Below are positions 1 through 7,288 of a DNA stretch of 13,595 nt, piece after piece. A program made the translations under genes and the position numbers. Position 1 is the first letter of the stretch, and every line of letters begins with the position of its first letter. Origin of the DNA: Betaproteobacteria bacterium (GTDB lineage Bacteria > Pseudomonadota > Gammaproteobacteria > Burkholderiales > Burkholderiaceae_C); assembly GCA_005882155.1 (NCBI GenBank), contig VBCQ01000178.1, forward strand, positions 1 to 13,595, written 5' to 3'. The notes beneath the pieces are model-generated. The model ran no database searches, was not told the origin of the DNA, and was given only the letters and a program-made list of their open reading frames with translations.

Positions 1-988
1 CGTCGGGCATGTGGTTGCAGTCGAGCGTGATGGCCTGCAGCGGCCAGCGGCCGCGCGAGACCTCGACCCAGTTCGCGCCGAAGCGTGCCTGCGCGCCCGT
101 CGCTTGCGCGGCGGCGACGAAGCGCACATCGCCTTGGATCGATGCGCTGCCCATGCCTTCGATGCGCAGCGGCTTGTCGGGCTGCGCGGCGAGGGCGCCG
201 AGTGCGACGAAGTACGACGCTGAAGACGCGTCGCCTTCGACATGGATCTCCCCCGGCGAACGCAATCGGCTGCCGGCCGGAATGACGAAGCGCGCCCATT
301 CTTCATTGCGAACGTGGACGCCGAACCGCTCGAGCAGATCGAGCGTGATCGCGATGTAGGGCTGCGAGATCAGCTCGCCGACGACTTCGACGACCACGTC
401 GTGCTGCGTCGCCACGAGCGGCAACGCGAGCAGCAGCCCGGTCAGGAACTGGCTCGACACATTGCCGCGAACGCGAATCGGCGCGCCGAGCTGCAGCGTG
501 TGAACGTGGCCGTCACCGAGGCGCAGCGGTGGAAAACCCGGCTGTCCGAGGTAATCGACCGGGCAGCCGAGCGGTGTCAGCGCATCGACGAGGTCGCCGA
601 TCGGCCGCTCGTGCATGCGCGGCACGCGGCTGATTTCGAAGCGGCCCCCCTGCGCCGCTGCGAGCAGCGCGAGTGCCGCAGTGAGCGAGCGCGTCGACGT
701 GCCCGAGTTGCCGAGGAAGATCGCCGCGTCACGTGTTGCGATGCGGCCGCCGAGACCGGCGATGCGCAGCGCGTCGCCGTCGCTTTTGATCGCGCAACCG
801 AGGGTGCGCAGCGCATCGAGCATCACCTGCGTGTCGTCGGACTCGAGCAGGTCGTGAACCCGCGTCGTGCCAACGCTCAGGCCGGCGAGCAGCAGCACCC
901 GGTTGGAAATGCTCTTCGAGCCCGGCAGCCGCAGCGTGCCGCCTGCGCGCAGCAGCGGCGGAAGGTCGAGAAATGGCGTCGTGTACAT
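1..988 (-). CDS. aroA: 3-phosphoshikimate 1-carboxyvinyltransferase (EPSP synthase), 3' end cut by window edge
   Basis: Transfers the enolpyruvyl group of PEP to shikimate-3-phosphate, the penultimate cytosolic step to chorismate. The minus strand reads from ATG at 988 for 329 codons without a stop. Visible motifs: LPGSKSISNR (residues 21-30; the Lys, Ser and Arg correspond to the PEP/S3P-binding residues), LGNSGTSTRS (about 92-101), RVPRMHERPIGDLVDAL (about 121-137, with the conserved Arg124), a GNVSSQFLTG stretch, and LDCNHMPD at the very edge, whose Asp (bases 2-4) matches the family's catalytic aspartate. Family length is about 430, so roughly 100 C-terminal residues lie outside. No clear Shine-Dalgarno precedes the ATG. 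It follows tyrA by 33 bp in the same frame, so it is probably co-transcribed with tyrA and pheA. Confidence 0.95.
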   Translation of the reverse strand, partial: MYTTPFLDLPPLLRAGGTLRLPGSKSISNRVLLLAGLSVGTTRVHDLLESDDTQVMLDALRTLGCAIKSDGDALRIAGLGGRIATRDAAIFLGNSGTSTRSLTAALALLAAAQGGRFEISRVPRMHERPIGDLVDALTPLGCPVDYLGQPGFPPLRLGDGHVHTLQLGAPIRVRGNVSSQFLTGLLLALPLVATQHDVVVEVVGELISQPYIAITLDLLERFGVHVRNEEWARFVIPAGSRLRSPGEIHVEGDASSASYFVALGALAAQPDKPLRIEGMGSASIQGDVRFVAAAQATGAQARFGANWVEVSRGRWPLQAITLDCNHMPD

Positions 989-1005
989 GCAGCGGCGAGA
1001 GCGCG

Positions 1006-1023
1006 GACCGGGCCGGCCCGGTC
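1006..1023. repeat. 18-bp perfect palindrome on the tyrA stop
   Basis: Reads GACCGGGCC then GGCCCGGTC, a perfect self-complement with no spacer. It covers two bases of the tyrA TGA and lies about 17-35 bp upstream of the aroA ATG. As RNA it could only fold with a few central bases left as loop, and no T-tract follows on the minus strand, so it is not a clear terminator. It could be a protein site or chance in very GC-rich DNA. Confidence 0.5.
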
Positions 1024-1906
1024 AGCGGTTCGTGGTCGGCTTGGCGGCGTTCATCTGCCAGCCCGATCGGGCATCCGACGCGTTGCGGATCAGGTCTTCC
1101 AGCGCCTCGACGTTGCCGGTCTTGATGACATGCTCCATCGCGTCGAGCGTGTGGCGAAAACGCAGTGACTGCTTGAGCAGCTCCTCGCGATTCGACACCA
1201 GGATGTCGCGCCACACCGCCGGGTCGCTCGCCGCGATGCGGGTGAAGTCGCGAAACCCGGGCCCGGCGAGCGACAAGAAGTCGCGCCCCGCCGGCTGCTT
1301 GGCCACCGAGTTGAAATATGCGAACGCGAGCATGTGCGGCAGGTGGCTGACCGCGGCGAACGCAGCGTCGTGATTTTCCGGCGTCATGCGCAGCACCTGC
1401 GCGCCGATCGCGGCCCACACGTCGGTGGCCTTTTGCACCAGGTCGGCCGAGGTCTGGGTGATCGGCGTCAGGATGACTTGGCGGCCGTTGTACAGCGACG
1501 CATCGGCGTGGCCGACGCCGGCCACTTCCTTGCCGGCAATCGGATGCGCCGGCACGAAGCTCTCGACGCGCTCCTTCAGCACCCGCCGCGCCGCGTCGAC
1601 GACGTCGCGCTTGGTCGAGCCCACATCCATGAACAGCACGCCAGGCTCGACCAGATGGCGGATGGCCTTGAAAGTCGCTTCGCTGGCCGAGACCGGCACG
1701 GCGATCAGCACGATGTCGGAACCTGACACCGCGAGCAGCGCCGATTCGGCGGCGATGTCGATGACGCCGAGCTTCTTCGCTTTCTCGGTCGTCGATGGCG
1801 ACTTGCTGTAGCCGATCACGCGCTTGACGAGCCCGGCGCGCTTCAAGGCGAGTGCGAACGACCCGCCCATCAGGCCGCATCCGATGACGCCGAGTTGACT
1901 AAACAT
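1022..1906 (-). CDS. tyrA: prephenate (or arogenate) dehydrogenase
   Basis: Oxidative decarboxylation of prephenate or arogenate on the way to tyrosine, cytosolic. The 294-aa product has an N-terminal Rossmann fold starting GVIGCGLMGGSFALAL (GxGxxG, residues 6-21), then VPAHPIAGKE with the conserved catalytic-type His, LTPITQT, and the SHLPHMLAFAY helix, all typical of the monofunctional TyrA family (about 290-300 aa). After the second beta strand it reads GYSKSPSTTEKA rather than having the acidic residue that selects NAD, so NADP use is possible (inference). Two ATGs lie in tandem at 1909 and 1906; GAGG ends 6 bp before 1906, so I chose 1906. A longer in-frame start at 1960 would encode an Arg/Pro-rich leader from inside a palindrome and is unlikely. 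It follows pheA and precedes aroA. Confidence 0.93.
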   Translation of the reverse strand: MFSQLGVIGCGLMGGSFALALKRAGLVKRVIGYSKSPSTTEKAKKLGVIDIAAESALLAVSGSDIVLIAVPVSASEATFKAIRHLVEPGVLFMDVGSTKRDVVDAARRVLKERVESFVPAHPIAGKEVAGVGHADASLYNGRQVILTPITQTSADLVQKATDVWAAIGAQVLRMTPENHDAAFAAVSHLPHMLAFAYFNSVAKQPAGRDFLSLAGPGFRDFTRIAASDPAVWRDILVSNREELLKQSLRFRHTLDAMEHVIKTGNVEALEDLIRNASDARSGWQMNAAKPTTNR

Positions 1907-1925
1907 CATGCGCCTCGCAGGGCCG

Positions 1926-1955
1926 CCCCGAGGGGGCGCGTGCGCCCCCTCGGGG
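1926..1955. repeat. 30-bp GC-rich palindrome (REP-like element) between pheA and tyrA
   Basis: Two perfect 14-bp arms, CCCCGAGGGGGCGC and its complement, with a 2-bp spacer. A tail reading GAGCGTAGCGACAGTGGGGG follows at 1961-1980, up to the pheA stop. The palindrome and tail together fill the 79-bp pheA-tyrA gap. Similar intergenic units (CCCCGAGGGGGC arms with a tail ending GTGGGGGTC) are, from memory, common in Comamonadaceae and relatives; no search was done. There is no T-tract on the minus strand, so it is not a classic terminator, but the hairpin could tune expression between pheA and tyrA. Only one copy lies in this window. Confidence 0.7.
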
Positions 1956-1985
1956 GGCAAGAGCGTAGCGACAGTGGGGGTCTCA

Positions 1986-3092
1986 TCAGTGCACGTCGAT
2001 CGGGTAGGTGCCGAGCAGCTTGAAGAACGCGCAGACGCTGCGCAGTTCCTTCAATGCGGCGGCGACGTTGGGCTGATCCGGGTGGCCTTGCAGGTCGATG
2101 TAGAAGTAGTACTCCCACTGGCCCGAACGCGCAGGCCGCGACTCGAAGCGGCTCATCGACACGCCATGGTTCTTCAGCGGTACCAGCATGTCGTGAACGG
2201 CGCCCGGCCGGTTCGTCACCGACACGACGAGGCTCGTGCAATCGTGGCCCGACGCCTTCGGTTGCGGATGGCGCGCGGGATGCGTGAGGATCGCAAAGCG
2301 GGTGCGGTTGTGCGGATCGTCCTGGATCGCCGGCGCGACCACATGCAGGCCGAACTCGCTCGCCGCGCGCTCGCTTGCCAGTGCCGCGAGCGACGCGTCG
2401 AGGCTTGCGAGGCGTGCGCCTTCGGCGTTGCTCGACACCGGCCGGCGCTCGACGTTCGGTAGATGATTGCTGAGCCAGCCGTGGCACTGCGCGATCGCCT
2501 GCGGGTGCGCGCAGACGGCTTGGATGCCGTCGATCGCGTTCTCGCGCCGCAGCAGGTTTTGCCGCACGAACAGACTCGTCTCGCCGATGATGAACAGCGG
2601 CTCGGTGAGGAACAAATCGAGCGAGCGGGCGACGACGCCCTCGGTCGAGTTCTCGACCGGCACGACGCCGAAGTCGGCGGCGCCGGCCGCGGTGGTGCGG
2701 AACACCTCGTCCATGTTGGCGCAAGGCACGCGCACGATCGATGAGCCGAAGAAGCCGAGCGCCGCCTCTTCGCTGAAGGTGCCGGCGGGGCCGAGATAGG
2801 CGACGCGTGTCGGCGTTTCGAGCGCGCGGCAGGCCGACATGATTTCGCGCCAGATCGGCGCGACGCTGTCAGACTGCAGCGGCCCCGGGTTCTTCGCTTT
2901 CAGGCCATCGATGACCTGCGCTTCGCGCTCGGGCCGAAACGCGACTGAGCCTTCCTTTTTCTTCACGTCGCCGACCTGCTGCGCCAATGCCGCGCGCCGG
3001 TTCAACAACGCGAGCAGCTCACTGTCGACGGCGTCGATCTGCGTCCGCAGCGACAGCAACTGCGGGTTCGTCGACGCGGACATGTCAGGCAT
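1986..3092 (-). CDS. pheA: bifunctional chorismate mutase / prephenate dehydratase (P-protein)
   Basis: Converts chorismate to prephenate and then phenylpyruvate, the committed route to phenylalanine. The 368-aa product is colinear with PheA. An AroQ chorismate mutase domain (about 8-90: LRTQIDAVDSELLALLNRR, KKKEGSVAFRPERE) comes first, then the prephenate dehydratase domain from RVAYLGPAGTFSEEAA (about 96) with GVVPVENSTEGVV and the conserved NRTRFAIL, then a C-terminal ACT domain with VTNRPGAVHDML and the ESRP motif (FESRPARSGQWEYYFY) that binds Phe for feedback inhibition. Intact feedback residues suggest end-product control. The start at 3092 is 5 bp from the stop of the upstream DUF2059 gene; an in-frame ATG at 3083 is an alternative, and neither has a clear Shine-Dalgarno. 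No leader peptide or attenuator is seen. Confidence 0.96.
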   Translation of the reverse strand: MPDMSASTNPQLLSLRTQIDAVDSELLALLNRRAALAQQVGDVKKKEGSVAFRPEREAQVIDGLKAKNPGPLQSDSVAPIWREIMSACRALETPTRVAYLGPAGTFSEEAALGFFGSSIVRVPCANMDEVFRTTAAGAADFGVVPVENSTEGVVARSLDLFLTEPLFIIGETSLFVRQNLLRRENAIDGIQAVCAHPQAIAQCHGWLSNHLPNVERRPVSSNAEGARLASLDASLAALASERAASEFGLHVVAPAIQDDPHNRTRFAILTHPARHPQPKASGHDCTSLVVSVTNRPGAVHDMLVPLKNHGVSMSRFESRPARSGQWEYYFYIDLQGHPDQPNVAAALKELRSVCAFFKLLGTYPIDVH

Positions 3093-3097
3093 GGCTG

Positions 3098-3691
3098 CTA
3101 TTTGCTTGCGGCCTTGGCCGCGGGGCGCGGCGCCGAAGCACTGGGCTTCGGTGCGGATGTGCCCGTCGCCGCGACGAATGAGCTGCGAACTTTCTGCTGC
3201 AGCGCCTGCAGCTTGCCGTCGAGCAGCGGACCGGCTTCGGCCATCAGCTTCTGCATGAAGACGTTCTGCATCTCGCCGCCGAGCTGCTGGTATTTCTTGT
3301 ACACCGGCGACTCGTACCAGGCGATCAGCTGCTTGAGCTCGTCGTCGCTGAACTTCTCTTCCAGCGTCGCGCCGATTGTCGTCGGGGCGATCTTGATCGC
3401 ACGCTCGCGCAGCACCGGCACCGACTCGTCGACGAACTTGCGCACGTCGGTTTCGATCGACTTACCGAGCGCTTCGCGCTTGTCGGGCGCCACCTGGCCG
3501 CGCAGCGCATTGCCGGCCGCCTGCATGATCTGCAAGGCCGGACGCTCGACGACTTCGCGTGCCATGCTCTCCACCAGCGGCTGCTGCAGCACCAGCACTT
3601 TGGCCACCAGCTCCTTCTTGGCCGGTGTCGTCTGCGCATGCGCGATCGTGGCAAGCGCGAGCAGCGCTGCCATGCCAATCCATCGATTCAT
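3098..3691 (-). CDS. secreted DUF2059 domain protein
   Basis: A 197-aa protein of unknown function. A Sec signal peptide is evident (MNRWIGMAALLALATIAHA, cleavage likely after AHA near residue 19), so it should act in the periplasm. The central part, with EEKFSDDELKQLIAWYESPVYKKYQQLG, is the recognisable DUF2059 helix region, where a short Trp-Tyr-x-Ser-Pro segment is typical. The C-terminus (about 170-197) is a low-complexity Ala/Pro/Ser/Lys tail. The ATG at 3691 shares its A with the gyrA TGA (TGATG), and GAGGAG lies 8 bp upstream inside gyrA, so translation is probably coupled. A TTG one codon earlier is less likely. Genes of this family are often found next to gyrA in betaproteobacteria (from memory); the functional link is unknown. 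Confidence 0.88.
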   Translation of the reverse strand: MNRWIGMAALLALATIAHAQTTPAKKELVAKVLVLQQPLVESMAREVVERPALQIMQAAGNALRGQVAPDKREALGKSIETDVRKFVDESVPVLRERAIKIAPTTIGATLEEKFSDDELKQLIAWYESPVYKKYQQLGGEMQNVFMQKLMAEAGPLLDGKLQALQQKVRSSFVAATGTSAPKPSASAPRPAAKAASK

Positions 3692-3705
3692 CAAGCGTTC
3701 TCCTC
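3691..3705 (-). promoter_or_regulatory. Shine-Dalgarno and TGATG coupling site for the DUF2059 gene
   Basis: GAGGAG at 3705-3700 (minus strand) lies inside the last codons of gyrA, 8 bp before the ATG at 3691, which overlaps the gyrA TGA by one base. This is the best ribosome site in the left half and decides the DUF2059 start. Confidence 0.75.
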
Positions 3706-5018
3706 GGGCAACACTTCATCACCGGCAGCGTCGCCCACAGCGTCGCCGTTGGCATCGTTTTCGACGATGCGCTGCACGCCGCACAGCGTCGAGCCATCGT
3801 CGAGGGCGATCAGCGTCACCCCCTGCGTGGCGCGACCGAGCGCACGAATCTCCGACACACGCGTGCGCACGAGCACACCCTTGTCGGTGATCAGCATGAT
3901 CTCGTCGTCCGGATGCACGAGCGTGGCGGCAACCACCTTGCCGTTGCGCTCGCTTTGCTGAATCGCGATCATGCCCTTGGTGCCGCGGCCATGGCGGGTG
4001 TATTCGGTGATGCTGGTGCGCTTGCCGAAGCCGCGCTCGGTCGCGGTCAGCACGCTCTGCGTTTCGTCTTCTGCCACCAGCATCGCAATGACGCTCTGCC
4101 CGTGGTCGAGCATCATGCCGCGCACGCCGCGTGCGGTGCGACCCATCGGGCGAACATCGTCTTCATCGAAGCGAACCGCCTTGCCGCCATCGCTGAACAG
4201 CATCACATCGTGGTGGCCGTCGGTCAGCGCGGCGCCAATCAGGAAGTCGCCCGGATCGAGGTCGACCGCGATGATGCCGGCCTTGCGCGGATTGCTGAAC
4301 TCATCGAGCGCGGTCTTCTTGACGGTGCCTTGCGCGGTGGCCATGAACACGTAGTGGTCGGGCGGGAAGCTGCGGAAGCTGTTGGTCAGCGGCAGCACCA
4401 CGTTGACCTTCTCGCCTTGCTGCAGCGGGAACATGTTGACGATCGGCCGGCCGCGCGAATTGCGCGAGCCCTGCGGCACTTCCCACACCTTGAGCCAGTA
4501 GACGCGGCCACGGTTGGTGAAGCACAGGATGTAGTCGTGCGTGTTGGCAATGAACAGCTGCTCGATCCAGTCGTCTTCCTTGGTCTGTGTCGCCTGCTTG
4601 CCGCGCCCGCCGCGCTTTTGCGCGCGGTATTCCGACAGCGCCTGGCTCTTGATGTAGCCGGTGTGGGACAGCGTCACGACCATGTCGGTCGGCGTGATCA
4701 GGTCTTCGGTGCCGAGGTCTTGTGCGTTGTGCTCGATGTGGCTGCGCCGCGCACCGACCTTGGTCTGACCGAACTCCTGCTTGATCGCGGCCAGCTCGCT
4801 CGCGATGATCGTCGTCACCCGCGTCGGCGTGGCAAGGATGTTGAGCAAGTCGGCGATCTGCGCCATCACGTCCTTGTACTCGCTGATGATCTTGTCCTGC
4901 TCGAGCCCGGTCAGGCGCTGCAGCCGCATCTGCAGGATTTCGCCAGCCTGGTCTTCGGACAAGCGGTACAGCCCATCGCTTTGCATGCCGAACTCGCGGC
5001 CGAGGCCTTCGGGGCGGA

Positions 5019-5020
5019 AT
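5019..5020 (-). other. deletion/frameshift junction within gyrA
   Basis: On the minus strand the codons read GCG CTG, then a single A (5020), then TTC CGC CCC GAA in the other frame. The A fits the first base of a Met or Val-like codon that normally follows AKTAL, and TTC CGC CCC fits the FRPEG that follows the missing segment. The lost length is therefore 3n-1 bases, roughly 65-85 bp. No direct repeat can be recognised at the junction because the missing sequence is unknown. Confidence 0.85.
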
Positions 5021-5692
5021 CAGCGCGGTCTTCGCGACCGGCGGCGTCGGCGAGGTCTTGATCGTCTCGATGAACTCGTCGATGTTGGCGAGCGCCACCG
5101 CCAGGCCTTCGAGCACGTGGCCGCGTTCGCGTGCCTTGCGCAGCTCGAACACGGTGCGGCGGGTGACGACTTCGCGCCGGTGCTCGAGAAAGATCTCGAT
5201 CAGGTCCTTCAGGTTGCACAGCTTCGGCTGGTTGTCGATCAGCGCGACCATGTTGATGCCGAAGGTGTCCTGCAGCTGCGTCTGCTTGTACAGGTTGTTC
5301 AGCACCACCTCGGGCACTTCGCCGCGCTTGAGCTCGATGACGACGCGCATGCCGGACTTGTCGGACTCGTCCTGGATGTGGCTGATGCCTTCGAGCTTCT
5401 TCTCGTGAACCAGCTCGGCCATGCGCTCGAGCAGGTTCTTCTTGTTCACCTGGTACGGGATCTCGTCGACGATGATCGCCTGGCGCTGGCCACGGTCGAT
5501 GTCTTCGAAGTGGCACTTCGCACGCATCACGACCTTGCCGCGGCCGGTACGGTAGCCGTCGCGCACGCCCGAGAGGCCATAGATGATGCCGGCGGTCGGG
5601 AAGTCGGGCGCCGGGATGATTTCCATCAGCTCGTCGATGGTCGCACCGGGGTTCTTCAGCAGATGCTGGCAGGCGTCGACGACTTCGTTCAA

Positions 5693-5734
<42 letters not shown>

Positions 5735-6250
5735 GGCTGCGCCGTTGACCAGCAGATTCGGCAGCCGCGTCGGCATGACGAGCGGCTCTTTCTCGCTGCC
5801 GTCGTAGTTGGGGCCGAAGTCGACTGTCTCCTTGTCGAGATCGGCGAGCATCTCGTGCGCGATCTTTGCGAGGCGGATTTCGGTGTAGCGCATCGCCGCC
5901 GCGTTGTCGCCGTCGACCGATCCGAAGTTCCCCTGGCCATCGACCAGCATGTGGCGCAGCGAGAAGTCCTGCGCCATGCGAACGATCGTGTCGTAGACCG
6001 CACTGTCGCCATGCGGGTGGTACTTGCCGATCACGTCGCCGACGATGCGGGCCGACTTCTTGTAGGGCCGATTCCAGTCGTTGTTGAGCTCGTGCATCGC
6101 GAACAGCACCCGCCGATGCACCGGCTTCAAGCCATCGCGCGCATCGGGCAAAGCGCGGCCGACGATCACGCTCATCGCGTAATCAAGGTACGAGCGCCGC
6201 ATCTCCTCTTCGAGGCTGATCGGCAGGGTTTCCTTGGCGAATTGGGTCAT

Positions 6251-6497
6251 GAGGCAGGCGAGGGCCGAGCAGGCTCGCCAATGCGAGGAGCGAAGCCCAT
6301 CATTCTAAGTGCGCGGCGATGTAGCACGAGCGCAACACTGATTCAGCGAGCACCGCTCAAGGGGTGCAAAGCGAAGCTCAACTGGCACAATGATCCGGGT
6401 GGCAGGCATTCGCGCCAGCGAAGGTTTGTCAGCGCTTTCCGATCACAGTTCGGACGTTTTGCAGAAAACTGCTGCACCTTCCCTCGAGAGGAGAATC
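6251..6497. other. divergent gyrA-ompA intergenic region
   Basis: This 247-bp spacer carries the promoters of two divergent genes. I see an inverted repeat directly before gyrA (GGCGAG at 6257-6262, CTCGCC at 6274-6279), a good gyrA -10 candidate, and a small hairpin GCAG-AAAA-CTGC at 6461-6472 in the expected ompA leader. A TTGTCA at 6426-6431 resembles a -35 but has no matching -10. A CACAAT at 6386-6391 is a weak alternative -10 for ompA. No open reading frame here looks real. Confidence 0.6.
6302..6307 (-). promoter_or_regulatory. candidate -10 element of gyrA
   Basis: On the minus strand TAGAAT matches TATAAT in five of six bases and would start transcription near 6295, giving a leader of about 45 nt. 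No convincing -35 is found 16-18 bp upstream, so this is a candidate only. Confidence 0.4.
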
Positions 6498-7169
6498 ATG
6501 AAGAAACTGAACAAGGTGGCGTCGCTCTTCGCATCCGCTGCTCTCGCTGCTTCCGCATCGGGCGCCTTTGCCCAGGCCAAGACGATTGACAACTGGGTCA
6601 ACGCCAGCGGCATCCCGTGGAAGAACGGCACCAACCAACTCTGCTGGCGCGATGCCAACTGGACCCCAGCCACCGCACACCCCGACTGTGATGGCGCGCT
6701 GAAGCCGGTTCCGCCGCCCCCGCCGCCGCCCCCGCCGCCCCCGCCGCCGCCGGCTGCGCCGCCGCCCCCGCCACCTCCGCCGGCGCCAGCGGTCGTGCCC
6801 GCTCCGGTGAGCGAGAAGGTGACCTTCGCCGCTGATGCGTTCTTCGACTTCGACAAGGCTGTGCTCAAGCCCGAAGGCAAGGCCAAGCTCGATGACCTGG
6901 TCGGCAAGATGGGCGGCATCAACCTCGAAGTGGTCATCGCCGTGGGTCACACCGACGCGGTCGGTGGTGATGCCTACAACCAGAAGCTCTCGGTCAAGCG
7001 CGCCGATGCCGTCAAGAATTACCTGGTGGGCAAGGGCGTCGAGAAGAACCGCGTCTACACCGAAGGCAAGGGCGAGAAGCAGCCTGTCGCCGACAACAAG
7101 ACCGCCGAAGGCCGCGCGAAGAATCGTCGCGTGGAAATCGAAGTGGTCGGCACGCGCACGCGCCAGTAA
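6498..7169 (+). CDS. OmpA-family peptidoglycan-binding protein with polyproline linker
   Basis: A 223-aa exported protein expected to tether the envelope to peptidoglycan. Layout: signal peptide 1-26 (MKKLNKVASLF...GAFAQA); a short Cys-containing segment (Cys49, Cys64) with TIDNWVNASGIPWKNG; a linker of 14 Pro, two Ala and 8 Pro (72-95); then an OmpA C-terminal domain (about 105-218) with FFDFDKAVLKPEGKAKLDDL, GHTDAVGGDAYNQKLSVKRADAV and EGRAKNRRVEIEV, which carry the diaminopimelate-contacting Asp and Arg of the family. There is no eight-stranded barrel and no lipobox, so it is not full OmpA or Pal. This architecture is common in Burkholderiales, often annotated simply as OmpA family. AGGAG ends 4 bp before the ATG. 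Its own terminators follow. Confidence 0.93.
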   Translation: MKKLNKVASLFASAALAASASGAFAQAKTIDNWVNASGIPWKNGTNQLCWRDANWTPATAHPDCDGALKPVPPPPPPPPPPPPPPAAPPPPPPPPAPAVVPAPVSEKVTFAADAFFDFDKAVLKPEGKAKLDDLVGKMGGINLEVVIAVGHTDAVGGDAYNQKLSVKRADAVKNYLVGKGVEKNRVYTEGKGEKQPVADNKTAEGRAKNRRVEIEVVGTRTRQ

Positions 7170-7192
7170 TCAGCGCAAGCTGAGCATCGAAT

Positions 7193-7206
7193 CCCGCCTC
7201 GGCGGG
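7193..7206 (+). terminator. first, shorter hairpin after ompA
   Basis: CCCGCC-TC-GGCGGG lies 24 bp after the ompA stop and is followed only by TTGTC. The same 14-base core recurs in the stronger hairpin just downstream, so this looks like a tandem arrangement or a duplication. Confidence 0.5.
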
Positions 7207-7213
7207 TTGTCAG

Positions 7214-7240
7214 AAACCCCGCCTCGGCGGGGTTTTCTGT
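7214..7240 (+). terminator. rho-independent terminator of ompA
   Basis: The stem AAACCCCGCC / GGCGGGGTTT (7214-7223 with 7226-7235, inner pair probably open) is followed by TTCTGTTT. It separates ompA from ubiG, which needs its own promoter further on. Confidence 0.85.
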
Positions 7241-7288
7241 TTCTGAATGCGCAGATTTCGAAGCATCGCTTTGGGTACCATCGAGCCC

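Noticed and set aside
1907..1960. A longer tyrA start at 1960
   Set aside because: It would begin inside the intergenic palindrome and add an Arg/Pro-rich leader absent from the family; GAGG before 1906 supports the shorter start.
4301..5020. The continuation of the gyrA frame beyond the junction (239 codons)
   Set aside because: After codon 410 the sequence is Arg/Ala/Pro-rich out-of-frame translation of the GyrA C-terminal half, so it is not a novel C-terminal domain.
6709..6789. The CCG/CCC tract as a tandem repeat element
   Set aside because: It is a coding polyproline linker within the OmpA-like gene and is mentioned there; it is not an independent repeat.
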